Assembly (NCBI GenBank): GCA_905250025.1
Contig: CAJNOJ010000009.1
Location: forward strand, 806,001-870,000
DNA from: Adineta ricciae
Lineage: Eukaryota; Rotifera; Eurotatoria; Adinetida; Adinetidae
Direction: 5' to 3'
DNA length: 64,000 nucleotides
Part shown: piece by piece, positions 24,132 to 35,703 of the stretch
How positions within the stretch are numbered: the first letter of the stretch is position 1
Layout: each line of letters begins with the position of its first letter
Notes under the pieces: generated by a model
Seen by the model: the letters and a program-made list of their open reading frames with translations, nothing else
Databases searched by the model: none
What the model was told of the DNA's origin: nothing
Program-made: the position numbers and the translations under genes

Positions 24132-25406
24132 GAGTTATTCTTTTCTATAATAAAACGAATAAGTACATATAAAAGAGACAATAATATGAACGGATGTAAG
24201 CACAACAAGTCTAGTTGTGAGACTTGACTATGTCCGGATGTCCGTGTCAATACCGAACGTTGCTTTTGACAAAAGGAAGTAAAGAGACGATAAAAAAGAA
24301 AGTCAAATAAAAGAGTATTTTCCTACGATATTCCCAAGGATAGTGACTGAAAAAGCCTGTGTTTATATAAGTGGAAACTTTTCTTTTGATCATACAGCGA
24401 CAAGCAAGGTATATAAGAAAAACTATCATCTAAACAAACTTCATCTAATGATAATTTTTGTCTGAACTGAATGCGTAATAGTTAATGATCTCGGATTAGA
24501 ATTGAATATATGAATCTGTTCGTCTTCAATACAAGGAATCTCTCTCTCTCTCTCTAGCCGAGAATTTGGACTTACGTTCAAGAGAAACAGTGATAATAGC
24601 AAAGGTTTTTTGATGATGTTTCGCTAACGTCAAGGACGGTAGCCGCCAGCAATATCTCCATCGAAACATCGGCAAATTATCTGCTATCTCCTTCCGTTTA
24701 CCCTTCTCTCTTTCATTCCAATGGAAAATGAGAGCGTGACAAGCACAACGGGTGATCCATTCTTGACAAGAGAGAGAGAAGGAGACAAGGACCGCTAGAA
24801 CGAAGACACAGACTAAGTGTGTGAAAGAGAGAGAGAGAATAGCTTGAAAAATGAGATTTCATCAATGACACTCGCTAACTAAATGAAAGCGTTAGTCAAA
24901 CCAGACAGAAACATAAGCATTTGCGCGATAATCTTATTTCTAAGTTCATCACTAAGAAACTTACATAGATATGAACGAAGAAAGACAACTCAAATACTAT
25001 TACGTCGTATCCACAGCACCATCATCGACACTTGGAAATGAAGATAGAAAAGAATGCTTATGTGTATACATACATATATACGCGCAATTCTATCAGTTGT
25101 CTTGCGTAACTAGCCACCCGTAGCGTACGAGAAATCGGACGCTACTGAATTGTAACATCCGATCACAGAGTAAAGAAAATCAGAGACGAAGAAGAGCGAG
25201 GAGAAGAGAAGAAGAAGAAGAAGACTATTGATAAATTCACTTATCACGACTAGTAGTGTTGGTTCGGGGTCGTCGCGTCGTCTCCTAACAATTTATTTCT
25301 ATGTTTCATCATTGTTTATAATATCGAGCATAATGCCTAAAGGACACAATGCGAAAGTGACAAATGATAGGCCTTCTCTGTGGCTATAATTCATAGACAT
25401 CGATGT
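24132..25406. other. Intergenic, about 1.3 kb
   Basis: Upstream flank of the GPCR and 3' flank of the tetraspanin gene. Contains a (CT)n run at 24540-24556 and several short (GA)n runs near 24770, 24830 and 25200. No supported gene. Confidence 0.5.
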
Positions 25407-26178
25407 CTAGCGATATCGACTTTGAAAATTAGGATATCGTGCCATATTGTTCGCAGAACATGCCACATGTAACGCCATGATACAAGCCAAAGCACCTAAA
25501 CCTGTCAAAATAGCATGGATAACAATAACAGCAACAAGATTTCGATTGAGATCATCTTTCATTTTATCTTCACATAATAATTTCGTTTGATTTCGATCTC
25601 GACAAGCTTCGATATCATCGAAGATTTTCTCCGGTTCATTTCTTTGTTTGAAGCCACAGCATTTTAATTTAGCGAAACTAAAATACATAGATATCACTCG
25701 AATAATAGAAAGTTGAAACGATTGCCTTGTCAAACGACTTACAAATCACGTGTTACTTTAACCATTTTGTCATCGTTAAGTAATTTTGGATTGTTAACGT
25801 ACTGTTCATAATTCTTAATTGCATTCGTGATTATCCAGTTCTCTCTAGTACAAAGTAAGATAAGTATCGTTAACAGTACCAATGTGATAAGACCGACAAG
25901 AATTATATAGATAGTTAATGCTTAAATAAAGATATATAGATGATAATACAGTTACCGTTGATACAATACTAACCGCATTTGGATTGTCGAAGTGTGCCGA
26001 TTAGTCCCAACAGGCTGATGAATGTAACGAAAAACGCGAGTACAATAACACCGATGATCACCTGAATCGACTCGTATTTATTATAGATATAGAAGCTCAA
26101 TACGATCAAGGCGATGCCGAATATGATTAGGAGGCTGTTGAGCAAGGATAAGAATGTTTTTGAACATCCAGCAGCCAT
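25407..26178 (-). CDS. Tetraspanin, 217 aa
   Basis: Three exons, 26178-25974, 25920-25743 and 25677-25407; the frame closes exactly. Four membrane helices are visible: about residues 9-31, 38-60, 68-90 and 180-203. The large extracellular loop holds the diagnostic CCG motif (KLKCCGFKQ) plus two further cysteines (EACRDR, LLCEDK), the minimum set for a tetraspanin. The short N-terminus (MAAGCSKTF) has a juxtamembrane cysteine suited to palmitoylation. Tetraspanins organise membrane protein microdomains; the partner cannot be inferred. The large loop is rather short for the family. An intron close to the end of the second helix and another before CCG are usual positions in animal tetraspanin genes. 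Confidence 0.85.
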
Positions 26179-28228
26179 TTACTTAATACATAGAGTAAAA
26201 AGCGCCAATTATATATCATTTTCTCTAATGTAGTCTACTTAGCTACACTATCTTACAATCAAATAGCCGAACAAGAAAGAGAGAAGACAAGTAGCGCTCT
26301 CCAAGACCCTTTCTCGTCTGAACCTTGACTCGGACTTATCGTACTAGACTTATTATAATAAAAGCGATATCTAATTTGCGTTTGTTTACTATGTGGAATG
26401 ATGACATTGTTTGTATACATCATTCCGAAGGACAAACATGTAACTAAAGCAAGACGGAAGCAGAAAAAATTGGCCGATTTGTCTAATAGAAAAAGTCTAT
26501 TACTAATGAACACTCTTTGCGTCTATCTGGGAAGAGAGAGAAAAGAAATCTCGTCATAACACAATTCTAGTTGACAGTACACTTGTCCTGTTCAATGACA
26601 GTTCGGGTAGTGATGAAAAGTAAACGAACGAAGAAAAAGAAAGCAAGAGAAAAAAAACGATCATGGATAACTAAACCACTCAATATATATATATGTGTAT
26701 GTGTGTATAGGCAGAGATAGATAGTAATGATAGCTATATTACCGAAATCTATCTTGATTATTATGTAGAATACAAGAGTAAATGAGAGTCAGAAAGTGAC
26801 ATTGATAATAATCATAAGACATAGCAGAAGTGATAAGAAGGCGATCGTTTGTGTCTTCTTCTCCTGAATAATGTTCAAAAGTCGACTATGAATCCAGATA
26901 TTCTCATTAAACACGAAGAAAGAAGAGAACATATCAAATATTCATGTGATCATATTATTCATAGCTTCACTTGATTAGCAGAATGTACTTATCAAGCGAG
27001 TGAGACTAGGATTTCCGACGACGCAAGACTAATGAATGGAACTCAACGCTACTAAATTGACACTCGTGAATTATCATGGTTTAAGGATCAAACTTTTGTC
27101 TTAACATCCTGTAGACAAGACGAGAAAATGAAGCTCATCAACATCGAGGAACGAGAGAACATAAAGAGGAAAAACGTAATAGACACGGCACATTAACCAG
27201 AGAAAACAGAATAATTCTGATTGTGCGCAATGCTCAAATGCACATGCGAAGGTGAATGAGCATAAGCGGTAACGTACATAGATATGAAAAGAATAATATT
27301 TATGCCTGCTATTTTGTCTTAGCTTCCTTTTGATTTTGCTTTCGTTGATCCATCATTCTGAAATATACACTTTCTCGCGAGAAGGAAGAAAACCTAGATT
27401 AATAAGTGAAGTTTTCATTTCCTTTGCTCGATTTTTATTATTATTTTTTGAGGACATATACGTTATTTATTCTATTTTCTAAACGAGTCAATTTGATTAT
27501 CTTACGTGTTTTTCTTTTCTTTCTGCCATGAATTCTCATCGAATGATCGTATACATCTGTAACTCAAAGATGTTGTCAGAAGAACGCGAGGGTCAGCTGT
27601 GCGTATGATAGTTGATAATTAGTCGATCGACGAGAAAAAGAAAAAGTGTGTGTTGAAATATTGAGCGATATCTTTGTCCTTATATAGATAAATATACCTT
27701 TGATGAGCCTTTTTTCTCTCTGTCACGCTTCTCGACTGAATTGAAAAGAGAGAAAGCGATAACTTCTTGTTCAATATTATATAACGAACGATCGTAAAAT
27801 GAAGTAAGGAGGCTATTATGTATATGTATATGTGTTCATATCTATCGTTCTATCCATCAGCAAGAAATAAAAACAGAGAGAAAGATTTCAAGGTCTATAG
27901 TTCATGTTCAATATTAAATGTAGACGAGTAGACTTGAAAAATGCATGTGATGAAAGCTAGACGTGCTTTTCTTTTCACGCATGAAAAACAATAATCTGCT
28001 ATTTCGACGAAGAACAAAGAATTAATGATGAACTTGAAATTATTTGCTTCCGTTCCCCGCTTTAGTGCTACTTAACAAAATATATACTATTGACGCTTTA
28101 ATACAAATACACTGAGAACACACACACACATATACACGCATGATCTAAAACGAGTTCACATAGACAAAAGCCAACAAATGAATATAGATCAATTATTTGT
28201 TCCTGAGCCATCTTTGTTGTCGAAATTG
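26179..28228. other. Intergenic, about 2 kb
   Basis: The longest empty stretch of the window. It is AT-rich with (AT)n and (TG)n near 26684-26706 and a CA-rich run near 28115-28130. Short open frames here have no family resemblance or splice support. It must contain the promoter of the tetraspanin gene and the 3' untranslated region of the claudin-like gene. Confidence 0.5.
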
Positions 28229-29279
28229 TTAAGCTGATCGTACAGCGGGACCAACAATTGGTCTTCCGGTGAGATTTATGATAGGTGCACCCACTGATTG
28301 AGCAGCCGAAGCTACTTTGTAATACGCGGGGGTTACATAAGATGGAGCGCCAACAACGCCAACCACTGAAGGTTGAGGGAGTGCAGCAACAGCCGTACGG
28401 CGTACGACTGGTCCACCGTAAGATCGAGGCATACGTTGAGCGATGTACTGCGAAAGTAAAGACGGCTGTGGTGCGCCAACGACTGGATATGGATATGGAG
28501 CTGTCGGCATTGGATACATTCCATACGGAGGTCGAGCATATCCATACGGTGGTTGTGCATATCCATACGGTGGCCTATTAATGACATTGTAACCACCAAG
28601 CTGTTGTTGACCGACACGAATCTTGCTTCGTGATGCGATATTACCGAATCCAAAACGTTGATAAAGAAAACCAGCTATAAGAAATAGAAGCATGGAAACA
28701 AATGATAACACAATTGTTGCAATCATAAGTCCGAAACCGTAACGTTTTCCATAGCTAACATCACCTCTTGAGGAGGAAAGATTATTTGATTGTGTACCGA
28801 ATATTGGTACTCCAATAACAATAAAAAGAAATCCTAGAAACATTAAAATACCAGCTAAGTAACATAGTAACGGAAGAATTAGGGAGAACAATCCTGCAAC
28901 AAGTCCGAGAGAAAGCATTATCATGCCAGTAGTAACAAGACCTTCGCTCGTAGAGATAAAGCTTGGTCGACTGCCATTAAACAGTTGATCAGCGGCATCT
29001 GACCAACGTCTGCAAACAGTGCCCGTCGTTTGATCTTGACAATATGCCCAAAGCCCGTAGTATTCTGTAACTGATGATGTATTTGAGCGTTGGAGCGTTT
29101 GCCATTGAGGTACACCGAAGCCAATCCAACCTTTTAGGTAATAAATGTGTAAATCATTAAGTTTAATTAGAAATATATCTACCTAGAATGAAAGCAACCA
29201 ATGCAAGGAAAATAGCAGCTAGTAGAAAGATTTTCCAAAGTCCAGGTCTCGACGCCAAACCACCCGTTTTCGCTGCCAT
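28229..29279 (-). CDS. Claudin/PMP22-like four-helix membrane protein with a Pro-Tyr-Gly tail, 332 aa
   Basis: Two exons, 29279-29183 and 29130-28229, with a 52-nt intron; frame closes. The first helix is near residues 14-34. The first extracellular loop contains the claudin-type signature W...YYGLWAYCQDQTTGTVCRRW, that is W-x-GLW-C-C. Three more helices follow in the LGLVAGLFSLILPLLCY, GILMFLGFLFIVIG and MLLFLIAGFLYQ segments. Such proteins form or seal cell-cell junctions in animals; invertebrate members also serve other membrane roles. The C-terminal third is cytosolic and contains three PPYGYA-like repeats and tyrosine-rich PxxY motifs, which are possible WW-domain ligands. Members of the family are usually 200-260 aa, so the tail is an extension. 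Identity at subfamily level is not possible here. Confidence 0.75.
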
Positions 29280-30598
29280 TGTTAACTAATCACACGACCG
29301 AACTACTAGACTATCTAAATCATAGAACACCACACGGTAATGTATTGGTGCTTTTCTTGCGTACGCTGTTTCTTTTGCGTCTATGCAATTATGGACAAAA
29401 AAACAACAGAAAATAGAAAAACAGTGGTTCGAGTCGCCAATCGAACGAATCAAATATCATATCGTTACGAAAACAACATTGCAACATATGACACATAGAT
29501 GCTACATGTGAAACTGTTCGTGCGTATCGAATGTAGCAAAACATCAAAACAAATATTGTATAAGATTTAAGACGACGGAAAAGTGATTGATAGTCATTCG
29601 GAACATCCCCGTACCGTAGATAGATATGCTTAAAGTATAAACAGTACGTGCGCGTGTGTTAATGTTGGTGTGGAACACATTTTTGAACTTAGGTTTGGTA
29701 AAAGTTTAAAATGTCACATCAGTGAATTAATTGCATCATTTACCTACCATCTATCTATGACATCGGTAGATCATAACCTTGAATCTGACAAAACAGTTTT
29801 AATTAGAAACATACTGATACTTTTTCCTACCAATTGTCGGTAGTGATTTTGGAACATTCTTTTGAGGGATTATCACTGAATATGACTCATTCGTAGTGAT
29901 AAGATGTCTATTACAACCTCATTCAGTCAACATTACTCTACACAGGAGGGAAGAAACAGCGAGATAAAACTAAATAATCTGTTTGTGGACTTCATCAACC
30001 GACCAGATCGTTCATTCCTTCAACTGTAAATGCTGCTATTTCGATACGAAGTGTGATTAATGTATTCTCATTAATCACGGTTGTTTCTTGACTAGAATAA
30101 CTTGAATAGACGAAGTAAATTAGATGAAAAATTCGTATTACATGATTTTATTTTCAGTACTAATTGATTACCTATTCGCTTCTCCTACCTACTTTCATAA
30201 ATATTCTAATTACAGTGAGTGCTTTTTCGATGATTACAGCACAAGGTATTCTAGAAAACAAAACTTTTTTTTGCGGCCGGTCAACTTTAGTCATTTTTTT
30301 ATTGTGATTTCTTCGCATCATTAGCAGAATGATGAAGCATACAATCAAACGTGTGACACAGCTATGTAATAAGTGATGAGTGAGCAAATCTAAATGTGTT
30401 TTTTTTACACTGCTGTAGTACATCATTGCCATTACCTTGCCTTCTTGCGGGCTGGTTTTCAACGCCCTCTACAGTTTCATGTCAGTATGTGCTTATATTG
30501 TTTTAGTTTTTGAAATGACCAATACCAGAAGAGTCAGTTTTATTATTGATGTGAGATAGACAGAAGGAAAAAAAGATCATTTTTTAAGATTATTTACA
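29280..30598. other. Intergenic between divergent genes, 1.3 kb
   Basis: Shared upstream region of the claudin-like gene (minus) and WDR83OS (plus). One open frame at 30124-30324 begins with a hydrophobic stretch but lacks any splice, homology or composition support. Nothing else recognised. Confidence 0.5.
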
Positions 30599-31107
30599 AT
30601 GGAAGCTCGTCGACAACCCGCTCGTATTCATAGGTAGATTAAATTTCTTGAATAGATTGTTTTGATGTTGTGAACTTGTTGAAGATTTCGACCTGCATTG
30701 ATCACTCAGACTGATGATGCTTTACCGGAATACATGAATTTAATTGGTATGATTTGCTCAATGTGTGCATTGATGCTCAAAGTAAGAGTAAAAACGAGAG
30801 AAGATTTTATCGTCTAACGATCGATTTCAGATTAAATGGTGTGCTTGGATCGCCCTCTTCGCTGGTATGAACTCTTTTTTTTCAACGCAATGTATCGTCT
30901 AGAAACGATATTCATTTAGCTATTGTTGGATTCGCCAATGCTCGAGCAACCGAAGATACAAAACAAGTGCTTAGTAGTTTGATGTATGTATTTCTTTAAA
31001 AAAATCCTTCCATTGCGTGAAAGTTTCTTTTTAGGCTTTCAATATCTGCCGTTGTTATCACCTACATGCAAAATCCTACACCAATGACGATTCCATTTTT
31101 CCAATAG
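30599..31107 (+). CDS. WDR83OS: Protein Asterix (WDR83OS), PAT-complex subunit, 100 aa
   Basis: Five tiny exons: 30599-30633, 30685-30781, 30831-30864, 30920-30983, 31035-31107. The spliced frame gives 100 aa, close to the 106 aa of human Asterix, and matches it over nearly its whole length: [54 protein letters not shown] (human: DYMNLLGM...[29 protein letters not shown]). Asterix pairs with CCDC47 at the ER translocon as an intramembrane chaperone for multi-pass membrane proteins. No single exon is long enough to be noticed as an open frame. Its stop is only 30 bp from the stop of the convergent DNALI1 gene, so the 3' ends overlap or share signals. An acceptor-like tttttaag ends 11 nt before the ATG. 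Confidence 0.93.
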
Positions 31108-31136
31108 TTGAACGAATGAAAAACATTGATCAGTAA

Positions 31137-32197
31137 TCACTCCTCTTTTTCGTAATTGATTGGTTCACCTAGGAATATTGTTGATGATAAGATGTTGGTT
31201 AAAGCGTTTTGAAGTTCACGTTGTAGGATTTCGTTGGTTGAACGTAATATGCTGACATTCTTTTTTAATAAACGTTGTTCAGCGCTTTGTTCGTGTTCAT
31301 TATCATTGACTAACGCTTGACTCAATTTTTCAAACCGAACCGATTCGATTTCGAGTTCATCTTGTAACTGTCGACAATCACTTTCCAATTCTTTAATTGC
31401 ATATCCATAGTTTTGTTTTTCTTCTGTTTTACATAGACATTGTCGTAGACCGTACGCCATACCGCTGGAATAGACTTCTTCATAAGTATTCATCCATTGC
31501 AGGAATTCGTTTTTGATACGTGATAGTAGAAGGCCACGTTCCGAACATTGCAGTGTGATTGTGCGTATCAATTCATCGAATAGATCGTTGTAAATTCGTC
31601 GACGCTTAGGACATACACCGATTTCCAGCGCTTCTTCTCTATATAGCATCACGTCGAAATGTTCTTGTAATTGAATGAGATCATACTGTGTACTTGGAAT
31701 CGTCGACGGAAGGAAGATTTCTTCATCCTGTTGACCCATAGTTGACTGTTTCTTACGATTCATATCTGCATAGATCGGAAATAAGCAGAGGAAAGTTGAG
31801 TCGTTATCTATTTTCGATGTAAAGAGATCATTCTTGATTTGTTGATAGATGCTATCAGAAACATAGAATGATGTCGGTTGCCAAAGTGTATCGTTATTTT
31901 TTAAAGGCAATTTACATTGTTGACCGAAGATATCATATTCTAGGACAATATCTTAGAAAAAAAGGCATGTTAGAGAATCGCATTTTTCTTTTCTTCTATT
32001 TGAAAATCTATACCTTCGTCATTTTCTCCTCGATCTTGTAAAGAATAAATTATTGGTGGTAATCGATGATATCTTTTTCGTATTCGTAGGAGTGTTTGCA
32101 ATGTTTGACGGGAAATTTTCGAACCTTTCGCATATTTCAAAAGACGATTTTTGGGATGATTTTCTTGTTGAACATTCCAATAATACGATTGTTCCAT
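31137..32197 (-). CDS. DNALI1: Axonemal dynein light intermediate chain (DNALI1/p28-like), 332 aa
   Basis: Two exons, 32197-32014 and 31951-31137; frame closes. The C-terminal two-thirds match DNALI1: QYDLIQLQEHFDVML, then CPKRRRIYNDLFDELIR, ITLQCSERGLLLSRIKNE and SSGMAYGLRQCL (human: CPVRRELY...CFDELIREVTINCAERGLLLLRVRDE), followed by the coiled coil. This light chain belongs to inner-arm dyneins of motile cilia, abundant in rotifers. The first 150 residues differ: human has about 100 residues before this block, here there are about 170 with no similarity I can see, including a basic first exon. Start is the ATG of MEQSYYW; an upstream in-frame ATG at 32248 would add a hydrophobic stretch unlikely in a dynein chain. 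Head-to-head with RAMAC over 215 bp. Confidence 0.85.
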
Positions 32198-32412
32198 CGT
32201 GGTGATGATGTTGTTGAAGGAGAGCAGAATAATAAATAGTACTAACAATCAAAAATCATTTCTCTTTCTGTACGGCGAGAGTTTCTTTCGATCGTATGCG
32301 ACATGTTCAATTAACTTTTTCTTTCACCGTTTAAGAGCTTGTCAATCTAATATTAATGAGAGTTTCACCAGGTAGAAGGAAAGCTTTCGATTTCTTTTCT
32401 TTTTCTTTCTAG

Positions 32413-32751
32413 ATGACGACAACAAATGATACCGAAAAGAAGGATAAATATGCTCGTGAATTAGAGGAATTGAATCAACTGTTTGCCAATCGCTATACCA
32501 AAGACGATAAAGAATACGTTGAAATGACTCAGCGTCCATCAAGCCCACCGATTGTGGACGATTGGGGCTATGAGGGCAATTTTCGTCGAACAAATGATAA
32601 TCATCAGAGAGGTCCCTCAAACTTCGCCAGAGGGCAACGAAATTATTCAGATGATCGACGACAACGACAACAACAACAACAACGAGGTTATTCGAACCAT
32701 GATAATCGTTATCATCATCGAGATCGAAGTCGAAGTCCTCAATATCACTAG
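32413..32751 (+). CDS. RAMAC: RNMT-activating mini-protein RAMAC, 112 aa
   Basis: A single exon. The N-terminal block (LNQLFANRYTKDDKEYVEM, then RPSSPPIVDDW) matches the RNMT-binding segment of vertebrate RAMAC/FAM103A1 (EMFASRFTENDKEYQEY, RPPESPPIVEEW). The C-terminal half is Arg/Asn/Gln-rich with an RSRSPQYH end, like the RNA-binding tail of RAMAC. It activates the mRNA cap guanine-7 methyltransferase. Length agrees with the human protein (118 aa). A polypyrimidine tract and tctag lie directly against the ATG (32411-32412), so the message probably starts with a trans-spliced leader. Regulation may be shared with DNALI1, which is divergent over 215 bp. Confidence 0.92.
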   Translation: MTTTNDTEKKDKYARELEELNQLFANRYTKDDKEYVEMTQRPSSPPIVDDWGYEGNFRRTNDNHQRGPSNFARGQRNYSDDRRQRQQQQQRGYSNHDNRYHHRDRSRSPQYH

Positions 32752-32923
32752 TCACAGCGATAAAGTCTTGTCCACTGCTGGATGAATATCTCACAGTGAA
32801 GCTCATCAAAAGTATTGTGTTGACTCTGTTAAACAAATCATTTTGTACAAAAATATAATTGCTAGTTTATTTTTTCTGCTAAGATGAATACAAATAAAAG
32901 TAGATCAAATCGACTACGATTTA

Positions 32924-33992
32924 CTATAGATAATGTCGACTCACGACACCGGGCCAAAGACTAGTACAGAACATAACTGGCGAAATATCTTTATCTCGTT
33001 TGTAAAGATGTGGTAGCCACAGGTCATGAATTTCACCGACTCTCTTCTTCCATTCATCGCTAGCTTTGCCGTTAACCTGTACACCAATCGTTGTGCCGAA
33101 TTCTCGAAATGCTAATCGCCGATTTAATGGTTCACGAAAATCACCTTCTTTCCACAGTTCTTCCAACGCTTGTAATGATTTCGAAGCCATGGTCTGTGCC
33201 CACTGTTCATCTGGATACCAATGTGTAATCCACAGTGCTTCACCTAAATCTAACGGATCCGATGAACGATAGCGTGCATATTTGGCGTCGACCATTGCTT
33301 TCATATCCGCAATTTCATTTTCCAATTCTCGTTCTGCGGCCATTTCGTCTATCAATCGATAAGTTATATAACCATCGTACGGATCGAGATTGCCTTCCGA
33401 AGGTACCGATGGATACGATAAATCAATGCTCATCTTCCAATACATATGAAGTTGATTATTACGATCACGGTAGACGAAATTTGGATGAACTGCTTTGATA
33501 AGATCAATAGCCCAACGAACGTAACGTTGGTCATTTTTTACTTTGGCCATACGACTTAAAGCAAATGCCCATTTGGTTAAGTAATGGAAATATTCTAAAG
33601 TTTAATATAGTTCTTTCTTCTTTTCTCAACCTGCAATTTGTTAGCAACTTACGCCCATCACCGTCGTACGATGTTTCATCATCGACTTTTCCAATCCGTA
33701 ATCCTCCACGTGTTGGGTGTTCATCTGTTGCTGTTCCTAGGCGCTTGCTTCCATCTCGTTCTCTTCCAAGAATATCATGTACATTATTAACGAGCGCATC
33801 AGCTTGTTCGAGGTATTGACCATCATTCGTTTCTCGATATAATGTCAGAAAATTGCAAACACCGTACGCATCCGTCCATAAGTAACGACTTTTATTATCC
33901 GCATACGGTTTAGGTATCCAATTACCTTTGACATATCTACCATATAGAGTTTCAACTATTTTTAAAATTTGTTCAAGTACAGATTTATCCAT
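32924..33992 (-). CDS. Predicted (alpha/alpha)6-barrel (six-hairpin glycosidase-like) protein, 336 aa
   Basis: Two exons, 33992-33653 and 33594-32924, with a 58-nt intron; frame closes. It has no signal peptide or membrane segment. The sequence reads as repeated helical hairpins with aromatic caps (SRYLWTDAYGVCNFLTLYRET, YFHYLTKWAFALSRM, DPYDGYITYRLIDEM, LWPGVVSRHYL), the look of six-hairpin sugar-acting enzymes. I do not recognise a named family and cannot point to catalytic residues. It is head-to-head, over 213 bp, with a Gfo/Idh sugar-type oxidoreductase, a gene pairing that suggests a shared carbohydrate pathway and perhaps joint horizontal acquisition. That is inference; a structure-based search would decide the fold. 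Confidence 0.6.
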
Positions 33993-34205
33993 TGTTGAGA
34001 TTCTTGAATAAATCGAGAAAATATTCTTATTTGATATAGACTATCGTGCCAACAAACTAAAACGACGTTATCGACTTCTCCCACTATTTCCCCTACTGAA
34101 AACTGATTGGATACTGTAAGTAGACCAACAAGAAACTGAGTCAATAAATGAATATTATTTTTCGATAAAATAAAATTCTTATAATTTTGTATAAATAGAT
34201 AAAAT

Positions 34206-35625
34206 ATGTCGAACAGTGAATATCGACAAATTACGGGTATTATCGTCGGTTGCGGTAATCGTGGCCAAAACTATGCTGAATATGCTCGGCATTTCCCAGA
34301 ACGTTTTCGTGTGGTAGCCGTCGCTGATCCACGCCAAGTTGTACGTGAAAAAATGCAAAAACTGTTTTCACTCGAAGACAAACATGTCTCTAATGATTGG
34401 CGTCAATTCGCTGACCCGAGCATAGAACGCCTTGCTGAGTGTGCTCTAATAACATTACCTGATCGGGAACATTATGAAGCAGCAATACAACTGGCAAAGA
34501 AAGGGTATCATATCCTATTAGAAAAGCCGATGGCCACCAAACCTGAACACTGCAAAGAAATTGTTCAAGTTTGTCGAGATAATAATGTCCTACTAGGCGT
34601 TTGTCACGTACTGCGATATTTGCCAGTAGTGAAGAAAATCAAAGAATTAATCGATAAGAATGTCATCGGTAAATTAATTTCCATACAACACATTGAACCA
34701 GTTGGTAAGAAATTAAGAAAAAACTCATTGAATTGCAAAATTTCATCTTGACGTTTGATTTGCATAGGATATTTTCATTTTGCTCACTCATTCGTCCGTG
34801 GAAATTGGCACAATGAAAATGAAAGTTGCTTTTCTTTGTTGGCCAAATGCTGTCATGATCTTGATTTGATTCAGTATTGGATGCAACCGCGACAATGTGT
34901 AAATATTTCCAGTTTTGGCAAATTGATGCACTTCACCCGTGACAATAAACCTCAAGGTGCAAGTGATCGATGTCTCACTTGTGCTGTAGAATCGACATGT
35001 CCGTATTCAGCAAAAAAGATCTATCTCGAAAAACCCAACCGTCGATGGCCAGTTTCGGTTGTTGTTCCAGACATTGAAGAACACGAAGGTTGGGATGAGA
35101 TTAAAGTTAAAGTTAAGCATGCGTTGGAAACCGGACCGTATGGGAAATGTGTTTACGGCGATTGTGATAACGATGTTGTTGATCAACAAGTTGTTATACT
35201 GAACTTCGATGACGGTAAAGAGAAAAGGGTGTGTTGTAAGATAATTTCGAACTATTGCTATAGGAGCGACAGCTACAATGCAAATGGTTGCTTTTACCGA
35301 ACAAGTCTGTCAACGAACATCGCGTATATTTGGTAGTCATGGTGAATTAACGTGGACTGGCGAAGATACATTAGTTCATTATGATTTTTTAACACAGAAA
35401 CGAACGATTTACGATGAAGCGGATCTTACGAGTGCTGGCATCATGGGTGGTCATGGCGGAGCAGACTTTTTCGCAATGGATTCATTTATACGTGCACTAT
35501 CGTTGAATAAGCCTGAATTAATTGGCACAGGACCAGAAGACTCATTAGCTAGTCATCTGATTGCTTTCGCAGCTGAAACTGCTCGAAAAGAGAATCGTGT
35601 TTGTCAAATCAATGAATTCGCTTAA
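34206..35625 (+). CDS. Gfo/Idh/MocA-family NAD(P)-dependent oxidoreductase, 435 aa
   Basis: Three exons, 34206-34704, 34768-35214 and 35264-35625; frame closes. The N-terminal Rossmann fold starts with GIIVGCGNRGQNYA and contains VVAVADPR; the conserved EKPMATKPEHCKEI (the EKP lysine) and the CHVLRYLPVVKKIKELI segment follow. The C-terminal alpha/beta domain holds WHNENES and KCCHDLDLIQYW, where the histidine and aspartate are expected catalytic positions. A cysteine-bearing insert (DRCLTCAVESTCPYSA) is seen in a bacterial and fungal subgroup of this family. These enzymes oxidise or reduce sugars, cyclitols or their derivatives; the substrate is not visible. Probably linked with the divergent helical-barrel gene. 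Confidence 0.88.
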
Positions 35626-35703
35626 TTGCAACAGAAAAAACAACCATTTTCTTTGATTAAACAAAAGTTTTATTTTATTCGAGAGAAATAAAAATTTCGA
35701 TGA

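Noticed and set aside
29420-29450. tRNA T-loop-like word (GGTTCGAGTC)
   Set aside because: The flanks do not form a T stem, and no A-box or acceptor stem is found at the right distance.
30124-30324. 66-aa frame starting with a hydrophobic stretch that could be a signal peptide
   Set aside because: No cysteine pattern, homology, or acceptor context; A/T-rich sequence gives such frames by chance.
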